This document shows positions 19,249 to 29,486 of a stretch of DNA of 64,000 nt, piece after piece. Positions within the stretch are counted from its first letter, which is position 1, and every line of letters starts with the position of its first letter. Under the pieces are notes generated by a model. It saw nothing but the letters and a program-made list of their open reading frames with translations. It had not been told where the DNA came from and did no database searches. The stretch lies in the NCBI GenBank assembly GCA_001045525.1, contig LDWW01000006.1, positions 1-64,000 of the forward strand, given 5' to 3'. Made by a program: the position numbers and the translations under genes. This DNA comes from Chitinispirillum alkaliphilum (GTDB lineage Bacteria; Fibrobacterota; Chitinivibrionia; Chitinivibrionales; Chitinispirillaceae).

Positions 19249-20088
19249 TCACTTGTGCTGATAATATACAGATCTCTGGTAGCGATGAGGCTGAAATTCG
19301 GGACAGATAGTCGTTATCGATTCTGTTGACCCGATTATCAGATAACCGTCAGGTGCAAGCACTTTACCAAGTCTCTGAAATAGTGACTTTCTGTCGGCTT
19401 CGCCAAAATAGATTGCAACATTTCTGCAAAATACAATATCAAATTTAACAGGAAATGTAAAAGGTTCCAAAAGATTGATTTTCTTAAATGTAGCAAGAGC
19501 CCTGTATTCATCCCTGATTTTCCATTGTGTACCTTCCGGAGAGAAATACTTTGAGATTTTTTCAGGTTTGAGACCCCGCTCAATTTCATTTTTTTCATAT
19601 TTGCCATAACTGGCTTTTGATACAACACGGTCAGAAATATCGGTTCCCAGAATCCGCGGATCATACCCCTGCATTGCCCCTAACAGTTCCTTAATCACTA
19701 TTGCTATACTATAGACCTCCTGACCGGTGGAACAGGCAGCACTCCAGATTCTTAAAGGTATATCTGATGTGCGGCCTTGCTGTTTTTTTCTTTTGTCGAT
19801 AAGATCAGGAAGAATCTTAAACTGAAGCAGATCAAAAGGTGAGCCATCACGGAAGAAAGATGTCTCATTTGTGGTAATTGAATCAATCAGTTTCCGGCGA
19901 AGACTGCCGGACTGATCTGACTTGATCTTATATAACAGATCGCTCCATACAATTGTCCCCACCTCTTTACCGAGATAACCCAAGCGGTTTTCAAAAAGAT
20001 AACCCTTGGATGAGTCAAGATTTATACCACAAAGTGATCGGACATAGTTGGACCAGGCAAGAATGTCCTCTTCGGTGATTTTATTCAA
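19249..20088 (-). CDS. cheR: Chemotaxis protein methyltransferase CheR
   Basis: CheR transfers methyl groups from S-adenosylmethionine to glutamates on chemoreceptors. The 279-residue protein has the N-terminal helical domain, an SAM-binding motif in WSAACSTGQEVYS and the FCRNVAIYF motif. It is the last gene of the chemosensory operon and overlaps cheB by 4 nt. No tetratricopeptide extension is present. Confidence 0.93.
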   Translation of the reverse strand: MNKITEEDILAWSNYVRSLCGINLDSSKGYLFENRLGYLGKEVGTIVWSDLLYKIKSDQSGSLRRKLIDSITTNETSFFRDGSPFDLLQFKILPDLIDKRKKQQGRTSDIPLRIWSAACSTGQEVYSIAIVIKELLGAMQGYDPRILGTDISDRVVSKASYGKYEKNEIERGLKPEKISKYFSPEGTQWKIRDEYRALATFKKINLLEPFTFPVKFDIVFCRNVAIYFGEADRKSLFQRLGKVLAPDGYLIIGSTESITTICPEFQPHRYQRSVYYQHK

Positions 20089-21203
20089 AATAATTTTCTC
20101 TCCACCTGATTAACTATAGCCTCAGGGATCGAATCAAGAGGCAAAATCTGATCTGTAAGTCCGCAGTCAGCAACAGCCCTGGGCATCCCATACACAACCG
20201 ATGTTTCCTTGTTTTGCGCGATGCAAAAGCAACCCATTCGTTTAAGGAGCTTTACTCCCACAGTTCCGTCACTACCCATACCGGTGAGAATTACGACCAG
20301 TGAATTTCCCGGGAAATTTATGGCCACAGACCTGAAAAGATAGTCTACAGCCGGTTTACAGTTGTTCTCAGGAGGATCATCGGTGATATCGATAATCTGT
20401 TCTCCGCTCTGTCCCTTTACGATTCTCATCTGCTTTCCACCCGGTGCAATGTAAACCGTTGATCCAAGTGCGGAAATCCCATGCCGAGCTTCGCAGACAT
20501 TCAGCTGAGACTTGTCGTTTAAACTCTGTGCAAGCGCAGAGGTGAAAACCGGAGGCATATGCTGAACAATAAACACCGGTACACTTAAAGTACCTGGTAA
20601 CGCTGGTATAATACGGGATAGTGCGTTGGGTCCTCCGGTCGAAACACCTATAAGTACCCGCTCGATTTTTGATGGGAGCTTGTTGATCAGGTTACTCTTA
20701 CTTTCCTGATTCAGAAGTGCCACTGAGCTGAACTGTGGTGTTTTGATATTAGTTTTCTTTTCATATTGCGTAGCATTTATAGAAGTATGTAAAGAACGTT
20801 TTCTCTCCCATGCTCTTATTATGGATTTGAGAGACCCTGTCATTGCTTTGCCGTTCTCGTCTATTGTTCCTCCACCAGGTTTTGTGATAAAATCAAAAGC
20901 ACCTTTTTGAAGAGCTTTCACCGTAAGTGCCCCGCCTCTGAGAGTAAGCGCGCTGACAATAATTACGCCAGGAGTATGTTTTGTAATTGTTAATCTCTCA
21001 AGCACTTCAATACCATTCATATCCGGCATCTCAATATCCAGAGTGATAATATCGGGCTTAATCTGCTCAACTTTCGCCAACGCAGTTTTCCCGTTCGGGG
21101 CTGTTGCCACAACCTCTACACCTTCAATTTCAGCAAGTGCATTTGAAACAATTTTTCTGAACAAAGCGGTGTCATCAACTACAAGAGCTCTGATTTTTCC
21201 CAT
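20085..21203 (-). CDS. cheB: Protein-glutamate methylesterase CheB
   Basis: CheB removes receptor methyl groups or deamidates glutamines. The 372-residue protein has an N-terminal receiver domain (VVDDTALFRK; phospho-acceptor Asp in IITLDIEMPDMNG) and a C-terminal methylesterase domain with the catalytic triad context intact: Ser in GVSTGG, His in QHMPP and Asp in GMGSDG. It lies between cheW and cheR, overlapping cheR. Confidence 0.94.
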   Translation of the reverse strand: MGKIRALVVDDTALFRKIVSNALAEIEGVEVVATAPNGKTALAKVEQIKPDIITLDIEMPDMNGIEVLERLTITKHTPGVIIVSALTLRGGALTVKALQKGAFDFITKPGGGTIDENGKAMTGSLKSIIRAWERKRSLHTSINATQYEKKTNIKTPQFSSVALLNQESKSNLINKLPSKIERVLIGVSTGGPNALSRIIPALPGTLSVPVFIVQHMPPVFTSALAQSLNDKSQLNVCEARHGISALGSTVYIAPGGKQMRIVKGQSGEQIIDITDDPPENNCKPAVDYLFRSVAINFPGNSLVVILTGMGSDGTVGVKLLKRMGCFCIAQNKETSVVYGMPRAVADCGLTDQILPLDSIPEAIVNQVERKLF

Positions 21204-21219
21204 ATTCTCTCTATGTAAT

Positions 21220-21669
21220 CTAATCTGCTAAAAGTACATCTGTATCTATCAGAGCTACCAGATGTTTTTCTATGGTACAAACTCCGCTAATCAGTTCAGC
21301 CTGAACACCAGCAACATTTCCTGGTGTCTTCTGTATGTCATCCTTATCGATATTGACCACATCACCAACTGATTCTACCATCAACCCCACATATTCCCCA
21401 CACCAGCGTACTATGAATATACGTCTTGAGGGTTTCTCTGGTATTGCTCCAAGATCCAGTTTATCCCCGGTGTCAATGACGGTAACGATTCGTCCCCTAA
21501 GGTTCATTACACCAATAACGTATGATGGCGAGGAGTGTACAGGAGTGATATCTTTCACTATTACCACTTCCTGCACCCGTGAAGTATCTATTCCAAAACG
21601 GGCTTGTCCTATCGAAAAAACTGAGACAAGAAGTGATGTATCACCGGGCGTTTCAGTGCTGTTATTCAT
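21220..21669 (-). CDS. cheW: Chemotaxis adaptor CheW
   Basis: CheW links receptors to CheA. The single CheW domain of 149 residues shows the fold's landmarks: FSIGQARFGIDTSRVQEVV, VIGVMNLRGRIVTVID, and the C-terminal LISGVCTIEKHLVALID. A ribosome site CAGGAGAAAG precedes the ATG. It lies 16 nt upstream of cheB and downstream of the receptor gene. Confidence 0.93.
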   Translation of the reverse strand: MNNSTETPGDTSLLVSVFSIGQARFGIDTSRVQEVVIVKDITPVHSSPSYVIGVMNLRGRIVTVIDTGDKLDLGAIPEKPSRRIFIVRWCGEYVGLMVESVGDVVNIDKDDIQKTPGNVAGVQAELISGVCTIEKHLVALIDTDVLLAD

Positions 21670-21813
21670 TTACAGCTTTCTCCTGCTTGAATTTATTTAT
21701 TCACTAAAGCTCCATATTCCTTTGTCTGTTGCGGGTTATGAGTTTATGAGCTGGTGCTGCAAACTCAACAATCATAACCCTCCATTCCAGTAGACATTGA
21801 CATTATGCAGCCA

Positions 21814-23493
21814 TTAAATTTTGAATTTATTTACCAAAGATTTAAGCTGTTCAGCAAGTTTTGAAAGTTCCGCAGAGCTTATACTTACCTGTTCACTCGA
21901 CCCAGCCATCTCTTCTGCGGCACTATTGACACTTGCAACATCCCTGGCTATGGATCGGGATACCTCTGCAGTCTGGGAAACCCGTTCGTTTGCTTCTCTG
22001 ACATCATCACTTGCACCGGATATATTCTCTGCTATGTCGCGGGTTACCGTTGCCTGCTCTTCTATAGCAGTGGCTATTGTGTAAATAATCTCCCCAACTT
22101 CACTTATGACAGAATTGATTTTTCCAATATCTGCAACCGCAGTCCCCGTGGAAGATTGAATAGCGGCAATTTTCTCTTTTATGTCGTCTGTTGCTGAAGC
22201 GGTTTGCTCTGCAAGAGCTTTAATCTCACTTGCAACGACGGCAAAACCCTTTCCTGCAGCGCCGGCTCTTGCAGCCTCAATGGTGGCATTGAGAGCCAAA
22301 AGGTTGGTTTGAGCAGAAATACTGGTAATAGTTTCTGTTACAGCACCTATGTCCTGTGCAGCTCCACCCAGTATTTTCATCATTTCTGTTATTTCTCCTA
22401 CCTGTGCTGAGGCTTCAGAACTGACAGCGCGAGCCTTTTCTGCATTGCTGGCTATCTCTCCGACAGTTGCACTCATCTCTTCAGTTGCTGTGACAACAGA
22501 GGAGAGATTTGATGAAGCATGCTCCATTCCACTTGCAACCGATGAAGAATTTGCACTCATCTCTTCTGATGCAGCTGCAACTGTCGAGGAACTCGAAAGC
22601 GTTTCCTTGGAACCAGAAGTCATCTGCTGAGCAACAGCTGAAAGCTCGGTTGAAGCAGAGGCCAGTGTTTCGGCATCGGAGCTTATTTCATTAATGATTT
22701 TCTGAATATTTTCAGTGAAAATATTAAACCATTTGCTTATAGCTCCAAGCTCATCGTTACTTTTTATCTCCAGTCGTTTTCTCAGATCACCTTCACCTGT
22801 GGCTATATCCTTCAGCCGCTCTATAACAGAATCGAAAGAGCGCCGAATTGTACCGGTGAAAATATACCCGCCCACACACAGCAAAACAAGTAAAAGCAAC
22901 ACAATCACAATCACCGGCAACAACGCCTCCATAACATTTCCATTCACATCATCAGTATAAATCCCTGTACCGATGATCCAATCCCATTCTCTGAAAAGCA
23001 TGACATAAGATATTTTTGGTGAAGGCTCAGTTCTGCCCGGTTTTGGCCACAGGTAATCGACAAATCCCGACCCGCTGCCTCTGGCTGTTTGCACTATTGC
23101 CTGAAACAAGTTTTGATTTGTTCCCATGGCCACGTTGTAAGATGGATTATCCATCACGTTACCATCAAGTGCTGGGTTGATCGGGTGCATAATCATAGTT
23201 GGGTAGGGATACGTGTTATCATTTATCCAGTAATACTCCTCACCCTCATAACGGATATTTCTAATACTTTCAAGTGCAAGACGCTGAGCATCCTCAACAC
23301 TTAGCCTGCCTGCTCTTGCTTCTTGAGCATAGTGATCAAGAATGGTGTAACCAATCTCTGCAGCAGCCCTGGCGACACCGTATCTTGTTTGCGCTAAAGT
23401 GCTGTGAACACGTACACTCATGATCACCAGAATACTCAGTATCAGTACAACAACTGCAATCAGGGATAATCTGATCTTTTTGTAAATTGTCAT
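21814..23493 (-). CDS. Methyl-accepting chemotaxis protein with single Cache domain
   Basis: This is a transmembrane chemoreceptor of 559 residues. TM1 is near residues 8-27. A periplasmic sCache_2-type ligand domain follows ([29 protein letters not shown]). TM2 is near 190-212, then a HAMP domain and the cytoplasmic signalling domain with the conserved hairpin tip ([33 protein letters not shown]). There is no C-terminal CheR/CheB-docking pentapeptide: it ends LVNKFKI. It probably signals to the CheA encoded just upstream. The ligand is unknown, though this Cache class often binds small organic acids. Confidence 0.92.
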   Translation of the reverse strand: MTIYKKIRLSLIAVVVLILSILVIMSVRVHSTLAQTRYGVARAAAEIGYTILDHYAQEARAGRLSVEDAQRLALESIRNIRYEGEEYYWINDNTYPYPTMIMHPINPALDGNVMDNPSYNVAMGTNQNLFQAIVQTARGSGSGFVDYLWPKPGRTEPSPKISYVMLFREWDWIIGTGIYTDDVNGNVMEALLPVIVIVLLLLVLLCVGGYIFTGTIRRSFDSVIERLKDIATGEGDLRKRLEIKSNDELGAISKWFNIFTENIQKIINEISSDAETLASASTELSAVAQQMTSGSKETLSSSSTVAAASEEMSANSSSVASGMEHASSNLSSVVTATEEMSATVGEIASNAEKARAVSSEASAQVGEITEMMKILGGAAQDIGAVTETITSISAQTNLLALNATIEAARAGAAGKGFAVVASEIKALAEQTASATDDIKEKIAAIQSSTGTAVADIGKINSVISEVGEIIYTIATAIEEQATVTRDIAENISGASDDVREANERVSQTAEVSRSIARDVASVNSAAEEMAGSSEQVSISSAELSKLAEQLKSLVNKFKI

Positions 23494-23621
23494 TTGTAAG
23501 TCCTTTCTTTAAAAGCAGACCCTTTAAGAATTCATTTAAAAAATTTTGTAATGCTATGCAATTCTGGCATCATAAAAGCCCAATATTTTTTAAAACCTCA
23601 ATATGTTTTGAACATTATAGT

Positions 23622-26600
23622 TTATCCTGCCACCTTTTCTCTTGATACTATCTCCTCAAGGGAACTGATCAGCCTGTCACGGTCCAGTTTTACCTGATAA
23701 TCTGTAACCCCCACTTTCATCCCCATTGCCTTATCATCATCTCCGGCCAATGATGTAACAGCTATAAGCGGAAGTGATGAAAATGAACTGTTTTCTCTTA
23801 TTCTGGTACAAAGTTCAAAACCATTCATACGGGGCATTTCAATGTCAGTAACAACAGCCTCGATTTGGTCCTTGTGCTTCAGGAGCTTCTCCCAGGCATC
23901 CTCCCCATCAACAGCTTCAATTACAGTAAAACCGGCATCTGAGAGATGTTTACAAATTTGAGATCTGAAAAACTCAGAATCTTCCGCCAGTAAAATTGTG
24001 TGTTTGTTCTCCCCCTTTGTGTTACTCTCCCTGACCCATTCAGGCCATGCGGTCTCGACCAGCTCATATATGTCAACCATCAAAATAGTGGTATCGCTGA
24101 TAATCACCGACCCGCTTATACCCTTTTGGCGAATAGTTTTTCTATCGGGTGAAAGCGATGTTTCAATTACCTCAACAGGCATATGACAAAGCAGTCCCAC
24201 ATCCCTATTATTTACAGAAGTCACTATTACTGCAAGATTTTTTCCTTCTGGGGCAATCTGCTGTACCTGGGCAGAATCAGCTAAAGTGACAAGTGGAAGC
24301 GTTTTACCTCTGTACTGCATCGATCGTCTTGAGGCTGTTGTTTCAATCTGTTTTGATTCGATACGCTCAACCCGCCTCACAAGCTCAAGAGGCATGGCGC
24401 ATCGTTCTGTTGGGGAATTATTAAACAGTAACAATGAAATATTATCCTGCGCAATCTCTTCAACCTCTTTGGCCTGAAGCTCTTTAGCCCTGGTTGTGGA
24501 GGAAACCGAAGTGATATTTGCCTTCGCCGCCAACCCTGCAGCATCAAGAATCAGTGCTACCCTTCCATCTCCCATAATTGTGGCTCCGGCATATTCTGAA
24601 AGTCCCTTAAGATGCTGTCCCAGAGGTTTAACTACAATCTCTTCACTATTGTGAAGTGCATCAACCAAAATCCCATACTGAAGAAGACCTGAAGAGGCAA
24701 CAACAATGTTAAGATCACCGGATGCATGAAATCTGCGATCATCATTTTCCCTCTTCTCAGCAAAGCTATTACCTGCATGAACACTATTTTTATCTTCAAT
24801 ACAATTTTGACTGTGATGAGGAGAACGCCTGTCTGCAATACGCTTTCTCCTGTCAAATTCCCTGCGACCAGTTTTAGGGTCGATATAAGTCGGTACCATA
24901 CCAGCCACTTCGGAAAAGCGTATCAGGGGAAGCATTTTACCCCTCAGTACCAATACTTCTGCGTCACCCACCACTTCGATTCTTCTTTTTACATCCGCAG
25001 CCCGGATCCTGAGCAACTCAGCGACATTTACCTGAGGAATAGCAAACCGTTCACCCTCAACAGAAATAATAAGAGACGGAATGATAGCTAAAGTCAACGG
25101 AAGCTTAATTAAAAACTTTGTCCCCGCCCCCGGAACAGAATCAATCTCAACCTTGCCGCCAAGTCTGTCAAGATTGGTCTTTACCACATCCATTCCAACA
25201 CCTCTGCCGGAGATATCGGTAACCTTCTCTGCTGTGGAAAGCCCGGGCATAAACAGCAGTGCGGTCTTATCTTTCTGAGACATGCTGTTAAGCTGCTCAG
25301 ATTTGACAACTCCCTTGTCAAGAGCCTTTTGAGCGATCATTTCCGCATCTATCCCCCTGCCATCATCAGATATTTCTATCACCACCTGACCAGCCTGATG
25401 GGATGCTCTGAGCACCAATTTCCCCACACGGCTCTTCCCCGCACTCTCTCTCCTGGAAGGAGATTCCAACCCATGGTCAACAGCATTTCTTATCATGTGG
25501 GTAAGCGGATCACTCAAACCTTCGATAAGAGTTTTATCCAGCTCCACACCTTTACCTTCAATAACAAAATCTATCTCCTTGTCCATTTTCCTGGACATAT
25601 CACGAACCACTCTGGGAAATTTGTTAAACAGATTCCCCACAGGTTGCAACCGGGTCTGCATTATAACTTCCTGCAGTTCCCCGGTGACAAGGTCGATTCT
25701 CTGTGCTGCTGCTTTTATAGCCTGAGGATCATTACGGTTCATGGAGTCAATGAGCTGATTTCGACTCAAAACCAGCTCTCCTGCCTGGTTCATTAACATC
25801 TCAAGTACCGAAACACTAACTCTCAATGTTTCACTGGTGATGGGTACTGAAGCCTTCTTATCACCTGTAACATCTGTTTTAGAATTGCTGCGCTGAGCCG
25901 CCGGGGTGCTCCCCGATAATTCACTTTTGTTTTGCTCGATTTCAGACCCTTCAACACACACTGTTTTATCCGTTTCAGCCAGTTTACCTTCATCCCCTTT
26001 CCCACAACTGTTTGGATCAAAGAGCAGCTCTACCCGTTGCTTTTCCACATCCACAAGAGCATCAATCATATCAGGCTCAAGCACAGTTCTGAACACTATT
26101 TCCAGCGGTACCTTTTTAACCGGAGGATCATCAAGTGAACCTACAGACTCGATGTTGACCTGTGCATTTATTACATAACCGGTTGAAGATATATTTTTAA
26201 TCACCTCAAGGGGTGATTTGCCTTTCTTTTCAAGATCATGGATCAGATCATAAACAATACGGTAGATGTATTGACGTTCCCTGCATGCTGATTCAAATTC
26301 CTCATCCGAAACGCCTTCGGTTTTCTGATTCTGTTCCTCTCTGACCTCTTTTACCAACTCTACATTACCAGAAACACCCAGCCCGTTTACAATTTCCCCA
26401 AGCCCTTCCATATGAGAGGAGATATCAATTGAATCACACTGGGAAACATCGTTGACCATATCTCTCAGAGCATCAAAGGCGGAGAGCAGAATGTTGGTTA
26501 TTTCAGGATTGGGGAGCAGTTTACCCGAGCGCATAAGATCCAGCACATTCTCAGCTTTATGAGCAAGTGCCTGAATCCGGGAAAGATTAAAGAACCCAGC

Positions 26601-26753
26601 CCCTCCCTTCATAGAATGCGCTGCCCTGAAAACCTTATTTACCAATTCTATGTCTATATTCTCCCCCGTCTCCTCAATAGAAAGCAGATCAGTTTCTATC
26701 CCTTCCAAATGTTCCCTGGATTCGGTAAGAAATTCTTTCAACAGCTCATCCAT
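23622..26753 (-). CDS. cheA: Hybrid CheA histidine kinase with two CheW-like domains and a receiver domain
   Basis: This is the histidine kinase of the chemosensory array, 1043 residues instead of the usual 650-700. Order: HPt domain with phospho-His46 (AAHSMKGGAGF), P2-like linker, dimerisation helices, HATPase (N-box near MIRNAVDHGLE, DDGRGID, GRGVGMDVV), a first CheW-like domain, a charged insert, a second CheW-like domain (near 750-880), and a C-terminal receiver domain (LLAEDSEFFRSQ; Asp in VVTDIEMPRMNG). A perfect AAGGAG site precedes the ATG and overlaps the STAS stop. The fused receiver may act as a phosphate sink or internal output. Confidence 0.93.
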   Translation of the reverse strand: MDELLKEFLTESREHLEGIETDLLSIEETGENIDIELVNKVFRAAHSMKGGAGFFNLSRIQALAHKAENVLDLMRSGKLLPNPEITNILLSAFDALRDMVNDVSQCDSIDISSHMEGLGEIVNGLGVSGNVELVKEVREEQNQKTEGVSDEEFESACRERQYIYRIVYDLIHDLEKKGKSPLEVIKNISSTGYVINAQVNIESVGSLDDPPVKKVPLEIVFRTVLEPDMIDALVDVEKQRVELLFDPNSCGKGDEGKLAETDKTVCVEGSEIEQNKSELSGSTPAAQRSNSKTDVTGDKKASVPITSETLRVSVSVLEMLMNQAGELVLSRNQLIDSMNRNDPQAIKAAAQRIDLVTGELQEVIMQTRLQPVGNLFNKFPRVVRDMSRKMDKEIDFVIEGKGVELDKTLIEGLSDPLTHMIRNAVDHGLESPSRRESAGKSRVGKLVLRASHQAGQVVIEISDDGRGIDAEMIAQKALDKGVVKSEQLNSMSQKDKTALLFMPGLSTAEKVTDISGRGVGMDVVKTNLDRLGGKVEIDSVPGAGTKFLIKLPLTLAIIPSLIISVEGERFAIPQVNVAELLRIRAADVKRRIEVVGDAEVLVLRGKMLPLIRFSEVAGMVPTYIDPKTGRREFDRRKRIADRRSPHHSQNCIEDKNSVHAGNSFAEKRENDDRRFHASGDLNIVVASSGLLQYGILVDALHNSEEIVVKPLGQHLKGLSEYAGATIMGDGRVALILDAAGLAAKANITSVSSTTRAKELQAKEVEEIAQDNISLLLFNNSPTERCAMPLELVRRVERIESKQIETTASRRSMQYRGKTLPLVTLADSAQVQQIAPEGKNLAVIVTSVNNRDVGLLCHMPVEVIETSLSPDRKTIRQKGISGSVIISDTTILMVDIYELVETAWPEWVRESNTKGENKHTILLAEDSEFFRSQICKHLSDAGFTVIEAVDGEDAWEKLLKHKDQIEAVVTDIEMPRMNGFELCTRIRENSSFSSLPLIAVTSLAGDDDKAMGMKVGVTDYQVKLDRDRLISSLEEIVSREKVAG

Positions 26754-26755
26754 AA

Positions 26756-27094
26756 TTACTCCTTAGAATTATCAGCCAGACAAATCTCAAAATGTGCATG
26801 GAGCCGCAATGTAGTCAGAAAGTCAAACACCGATTCGCATACCCCGGTAAGTACCAGTCTGCCGTCCCTCTTTTCAAGAGAGTTATGCAGCGCAATCAAA
26901 AGCCCTACACCGGCAGAGTCAATAAAATTAACAGAAGTGATGTCGATCACAACTTTGGAGAGAACCTCGGAAGAGGATAACTGGTTTTTCAGTGATTCTC
27001 TGAGTTCTGGACAGTTTTCCGCACACAAATCGGCCCTTACTGTTACATTTAACTCACCGTTTTTTTCATCTTTACCTAAACTGAATGTATCCAT
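26756..27094 (-). CDS. STAS-domain anti-sigma factor antagonist-like protein
   Basis: This is a small STAS protein (112 residues from the ATG at 27094, preceded by GGGAGGTGTG). It has the phosphorylatable Ser in NFIDSAGVGLLIALHNS, as in SpoIIAA/RsbV. It lies between a PP2C-type phosphatase and CheA, so it probably cycles between phosphorylated and free states and is dephosphorylated by its upstream neighbour. The kinase partner is not visible in the window. An upstream ATG-less extension in the same frame was ignored. Confidence 0.88.
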   Translation of the reverse strand: MDTFSLGKDEKNGELNVTVRADLCAENCPELRESLKNQLSSSEVLSKVVIDITSVNFIDSAGVGLLIALHNSLEKRDGRLVLTGVCESVFDFLTTLRLHAHFEICLADNSKE

Positions 27095-27133
27095 CACACC
27101 TCCCGGGGCGGCACAGTTCAAACTGTATTATTC

Positions 27134-28243
27134 TCAAACTTCAATCAAAAGAACGGTCCGGTCATCATCAGGACTATTACCGCTCTCCATTGAGACAATT
27201 ACTTTTTCAATAAATCCGGAACCTGAAAGATCCATATTTTCACTTGCTGCCCTTAACAGGCATTTTTTCTGTTCCTTTATGTCTGATCCACCTTTTCCGG
27301 AGAGCACACCATCACTGAACAGTACAAACCTGTCCCCACAGGATATTTTCATCTCATGCTCTTTCAGTTGTACCCTTTTAAAAATCCCCAGCATTTCTCC
27401 TTCAGACTCAACGAAATGCGGTTTTCCCCCTTTAGGAAGAAAAAGTGCTGATGGGTGTCCGGCATGAACAAGAGTGGCCTTCTCTGCAACCCTGTTAAGT
27501 CTCAGCCATACCATTGTGACATATGACTCCTCCGTAAGAAGAGGCCTGATAAGTTTGTTAAGTGAGAAAAGGGATTCGGTTTGTGAGTACAAGAAAGTGC
27601 AGTTTTGATGCAAAAGTACTTTCAACCCAGATGTGACAAGTGCAGAGCCGGTTGAATGCCCGCAAACATCTGCAAGAAAGTAGTCAAAAACACATTCCCC
27701 GGATCGTAACACTTCATAAAAATCGCCCCCCGCGCGGTGAAGAGGTTTGTAATACACAGAAAATCTGCCATCAGGCATCTGCTCCGGTTTGGCCAGAAGG
27801 GAAAGTTGCGCCGAGGAGAGAGTTTGAAGTTGAGCAGCCTGGTATTCTACAAGTGCTTTATTGGCGCGGTGAAGTCTGAGGTGGGTTTTAACCCTGGCCA
27901 TAGTCTCATAAAAATTGTACGGCTTAGTAATGTAGTCAACCCCGCCGGCTTTAAAACTCTCTACTTTTATATCCGGGTCGTTTTCTGCGGAAAGAAACAT
28001 AACAGGAATATCAGAAGTCATACTGCAGCCCTTAAGCTTGCGGCAGGTTTCTATCCCCGATTCTTCCGGCATATTAACATCAAGCAGTATAAGATCCGGC
28101 TCTGTTTCAAGGGCTAAGGCTCTCCCCTTCTTACCATTTGTTGCTGAGAAGACCGAGTAACCCTCACGATTTAAAATCGATTCTATGACCTTAACAGAAA
28201 CTGGATCATCATCCACTACCAGGACTTTCACTACCTGCCGCAT
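27134..28243 (-). CDS. Response regulator with PP2C-type (SpoIIE/RsbU) phosphatase output
   Basis: The protein has an N-terminal receiver domain (LVVDDDPVSVK; Asp in LILLDVNMPEES), a short coiled linker and a C-terminal PP2C-like serine phosphatase with its metal motifs intact (AGGDFYE, ADVCGHSTG, FSDGV, DDRTVLLIEV). It is the first gene of the chemosensory operon. It probably dephosphorylates the adjacent STAS protein under control of CheA. The ATG at 28243 has GGAAGAAGG upstream. In-frame ATGs at 28261 and 28267 are alternatives. Confidence 0.9.
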   Translation of the reverse strand: MRQVVKVLVVDDDPVSVKVIESILNREGYSVFSATNGKKGRALALETEPDLILLDVNMPEESGIETCRKLKGCSMTSDIPVMFLSAENDPDIKVESFKAGGVDYITKPYNFYETMARVKTHLRLHRANKALVEYQAAQLQTLSSAQLSLLAKPEQMPDGRFSVYYKPLHRAGGDFYEVLRSGECVFDYFLADVCGHSTGSALVTSGLKVLLHQNCTFLYSQTESLFSLNKLIRPLLTEESYVTMVWLRLNRVAEKATLVHAGHPSALFLPKGGKPHFVESEGEMLGIFKRVQLKEHEMKISCGDRFVLFSDGVLSGKGGSDIKEQKKCLLRAASENMDLSGSGFIEKVIVSMESGNSPDDDRTVLLIEV

Positions 28244-28444
28244 ACCTTCTTCCGTAAACATATCCATAATCAATCGCAGCCAAAGTTATAATGTTCACAA
28301 TGTTTACCGTAGTTTATTTTACGATTCATTGCAGATGGTTACAACTTTTTTTTTATTCTGATATTTTTTTTTCAGAGCTGAATTTTAAAGCGGTGAGGCA
28401 AGAGAACTGGCAGATTATTAAGGAGAAAAGAAGAAATCCCTTAT

Positions 28445-29074
28445 TTATCTTTTAAGAGCATCCACCTTGACCATTCCCCCGGTCAACACAGTTTTTACAG
28501 CTTCTTCTACGGGAAGGTCCAATGGCTTAACCTTATGAGAGGGGACGATTATAACAAAACCGCTTGTGGGATTAGGGGAAGTCGGTACAAAAAGAGTATA
28601 ACAGAGTCGGCCCTGATCCAAAGGATCGATAATAGTTCCGGTGTTAAAGGCAATGACCCAAATGTCGTTTGAAGGGTATTCAACCAAAACCGGCCTGGTA
28701 AAAAAACTCTCCTTTTCACTTGAACCGACCATATCGACTATTTGCCTGGTGGCTTTGTAGATAGATTTAAGTATAGGTATGGAGGTGAAGAAGCCATCCA
28801 GTTTTCTCATTATTGCTTTTCCGATGAGTGTTTTGACCAGAAGACCGAAGGCCGCAATCAATAGAACTATAAGTGTAGCTGCAGCTATTTCAATCAACAC
28901 AGCCCAAAGTGTGGCCTCTCTGAAATGCGGGGGAACAAAAACCAAAATGGTTTCTAAGAAGCTCCTCCCCAGGTTCATCAGAAACTGTAACACAAACCAT
29001 GTTACAATCAGTGGCAGCAAGGACAGCAATCCCTGTAGGAACAGGGTCAAAACGCGTGGATGTTTTTTCTTCAT
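28445..29074 (-). CDS. DUF502 family membrane protein
   Basis: The 209-residue inner-membrane protein has two hydrophobic segments (about 9-36 and 56-84), followed by the family stretch FFTSIPILKSIYKATRQIVDMV and a soluble domain with the TGTIIDPL and FVPTSPNPTSGFV motifs. The function of DUF502 is not established. It stands alone downstream of the response regulator genes. Confidence 0.85.
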   Translation of the reverse strand: MKKKHPRVLTLFLQGLLSLLPLIVTWFVLQFLMNLGRSFLETILVFVPPHFREATLWAVLIEIAAATLIVLLIAAFGLLVKTLIGKAIMRKLDGFFTSIPILKSIYKATRQIVDMVGSSEKESFFTRPVLVEYPSNDIWVIAFNTGTIIDPLDQGRLCYTLFVPTSPNPTSGFVIIVPSHKVKPLDLPVEEAVKTVLTGGMVKVDALKR

Positions 29075-29101
29075 TCAACCTCCGGACTCGCTAAAGGACT
29101 C

Positions 29102-29389
29102 CTACATCACCATCACAAACCTTAAATGATGGATCAGGGGGGTGAGAGATTTCCCATTTTCCTTGGATAATTCATCAGAACCACTATTAAAGTTCAGCAG
29201 GTTAAACTCCTTACTGTCAAAAAGAGGGAATATCGTTTTGTTGAACTGAACAAATCTATTCAATCCGCACCCAACCCTGCTCACAACCGCACAGGATGAA
29301 TTTGTCTCCCTGTTGAATAAGTTTGCAGTTAAGGCAACCAGAAGCATCAGAACAGGGATAAATGTAAAGAGCTGTTTTTGTTTTTTCAT
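29102..29389 (-). CDS. Small hypothetical membrane-anchored protein
   Basis: From the ATG at 29389 this would be a 95-residue protein, MKKQKQ followed by one hydrophobic helix (FIPVLMLLVALTANLF) and a polar tail. There is no clear ribosome site and no recognised family. It ends 28 nt before the DUF502 gene. It may be real, but support is limited to its signal-anchor-like N terminus. Confidence 0.35.
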   Translation of the reverse strand: MKKQKQLFTFIPVLMLLVALTANLFNRETNSSCAVVSRVGCGLNRFVQFNKTIFPLFDSKEFNLLNFNSGSDELSKENGKSLTPLIHHLRFVMVM

Positions 29390-29486
29390 AACAGCGGTTA
29401 GGATGGATTTTTGAAGTATCGTAATACCCTCCAGGTTAGATGTTGAAAGCACTACCATTAAATTAAGTTTCGATGGTTCGAAACAA

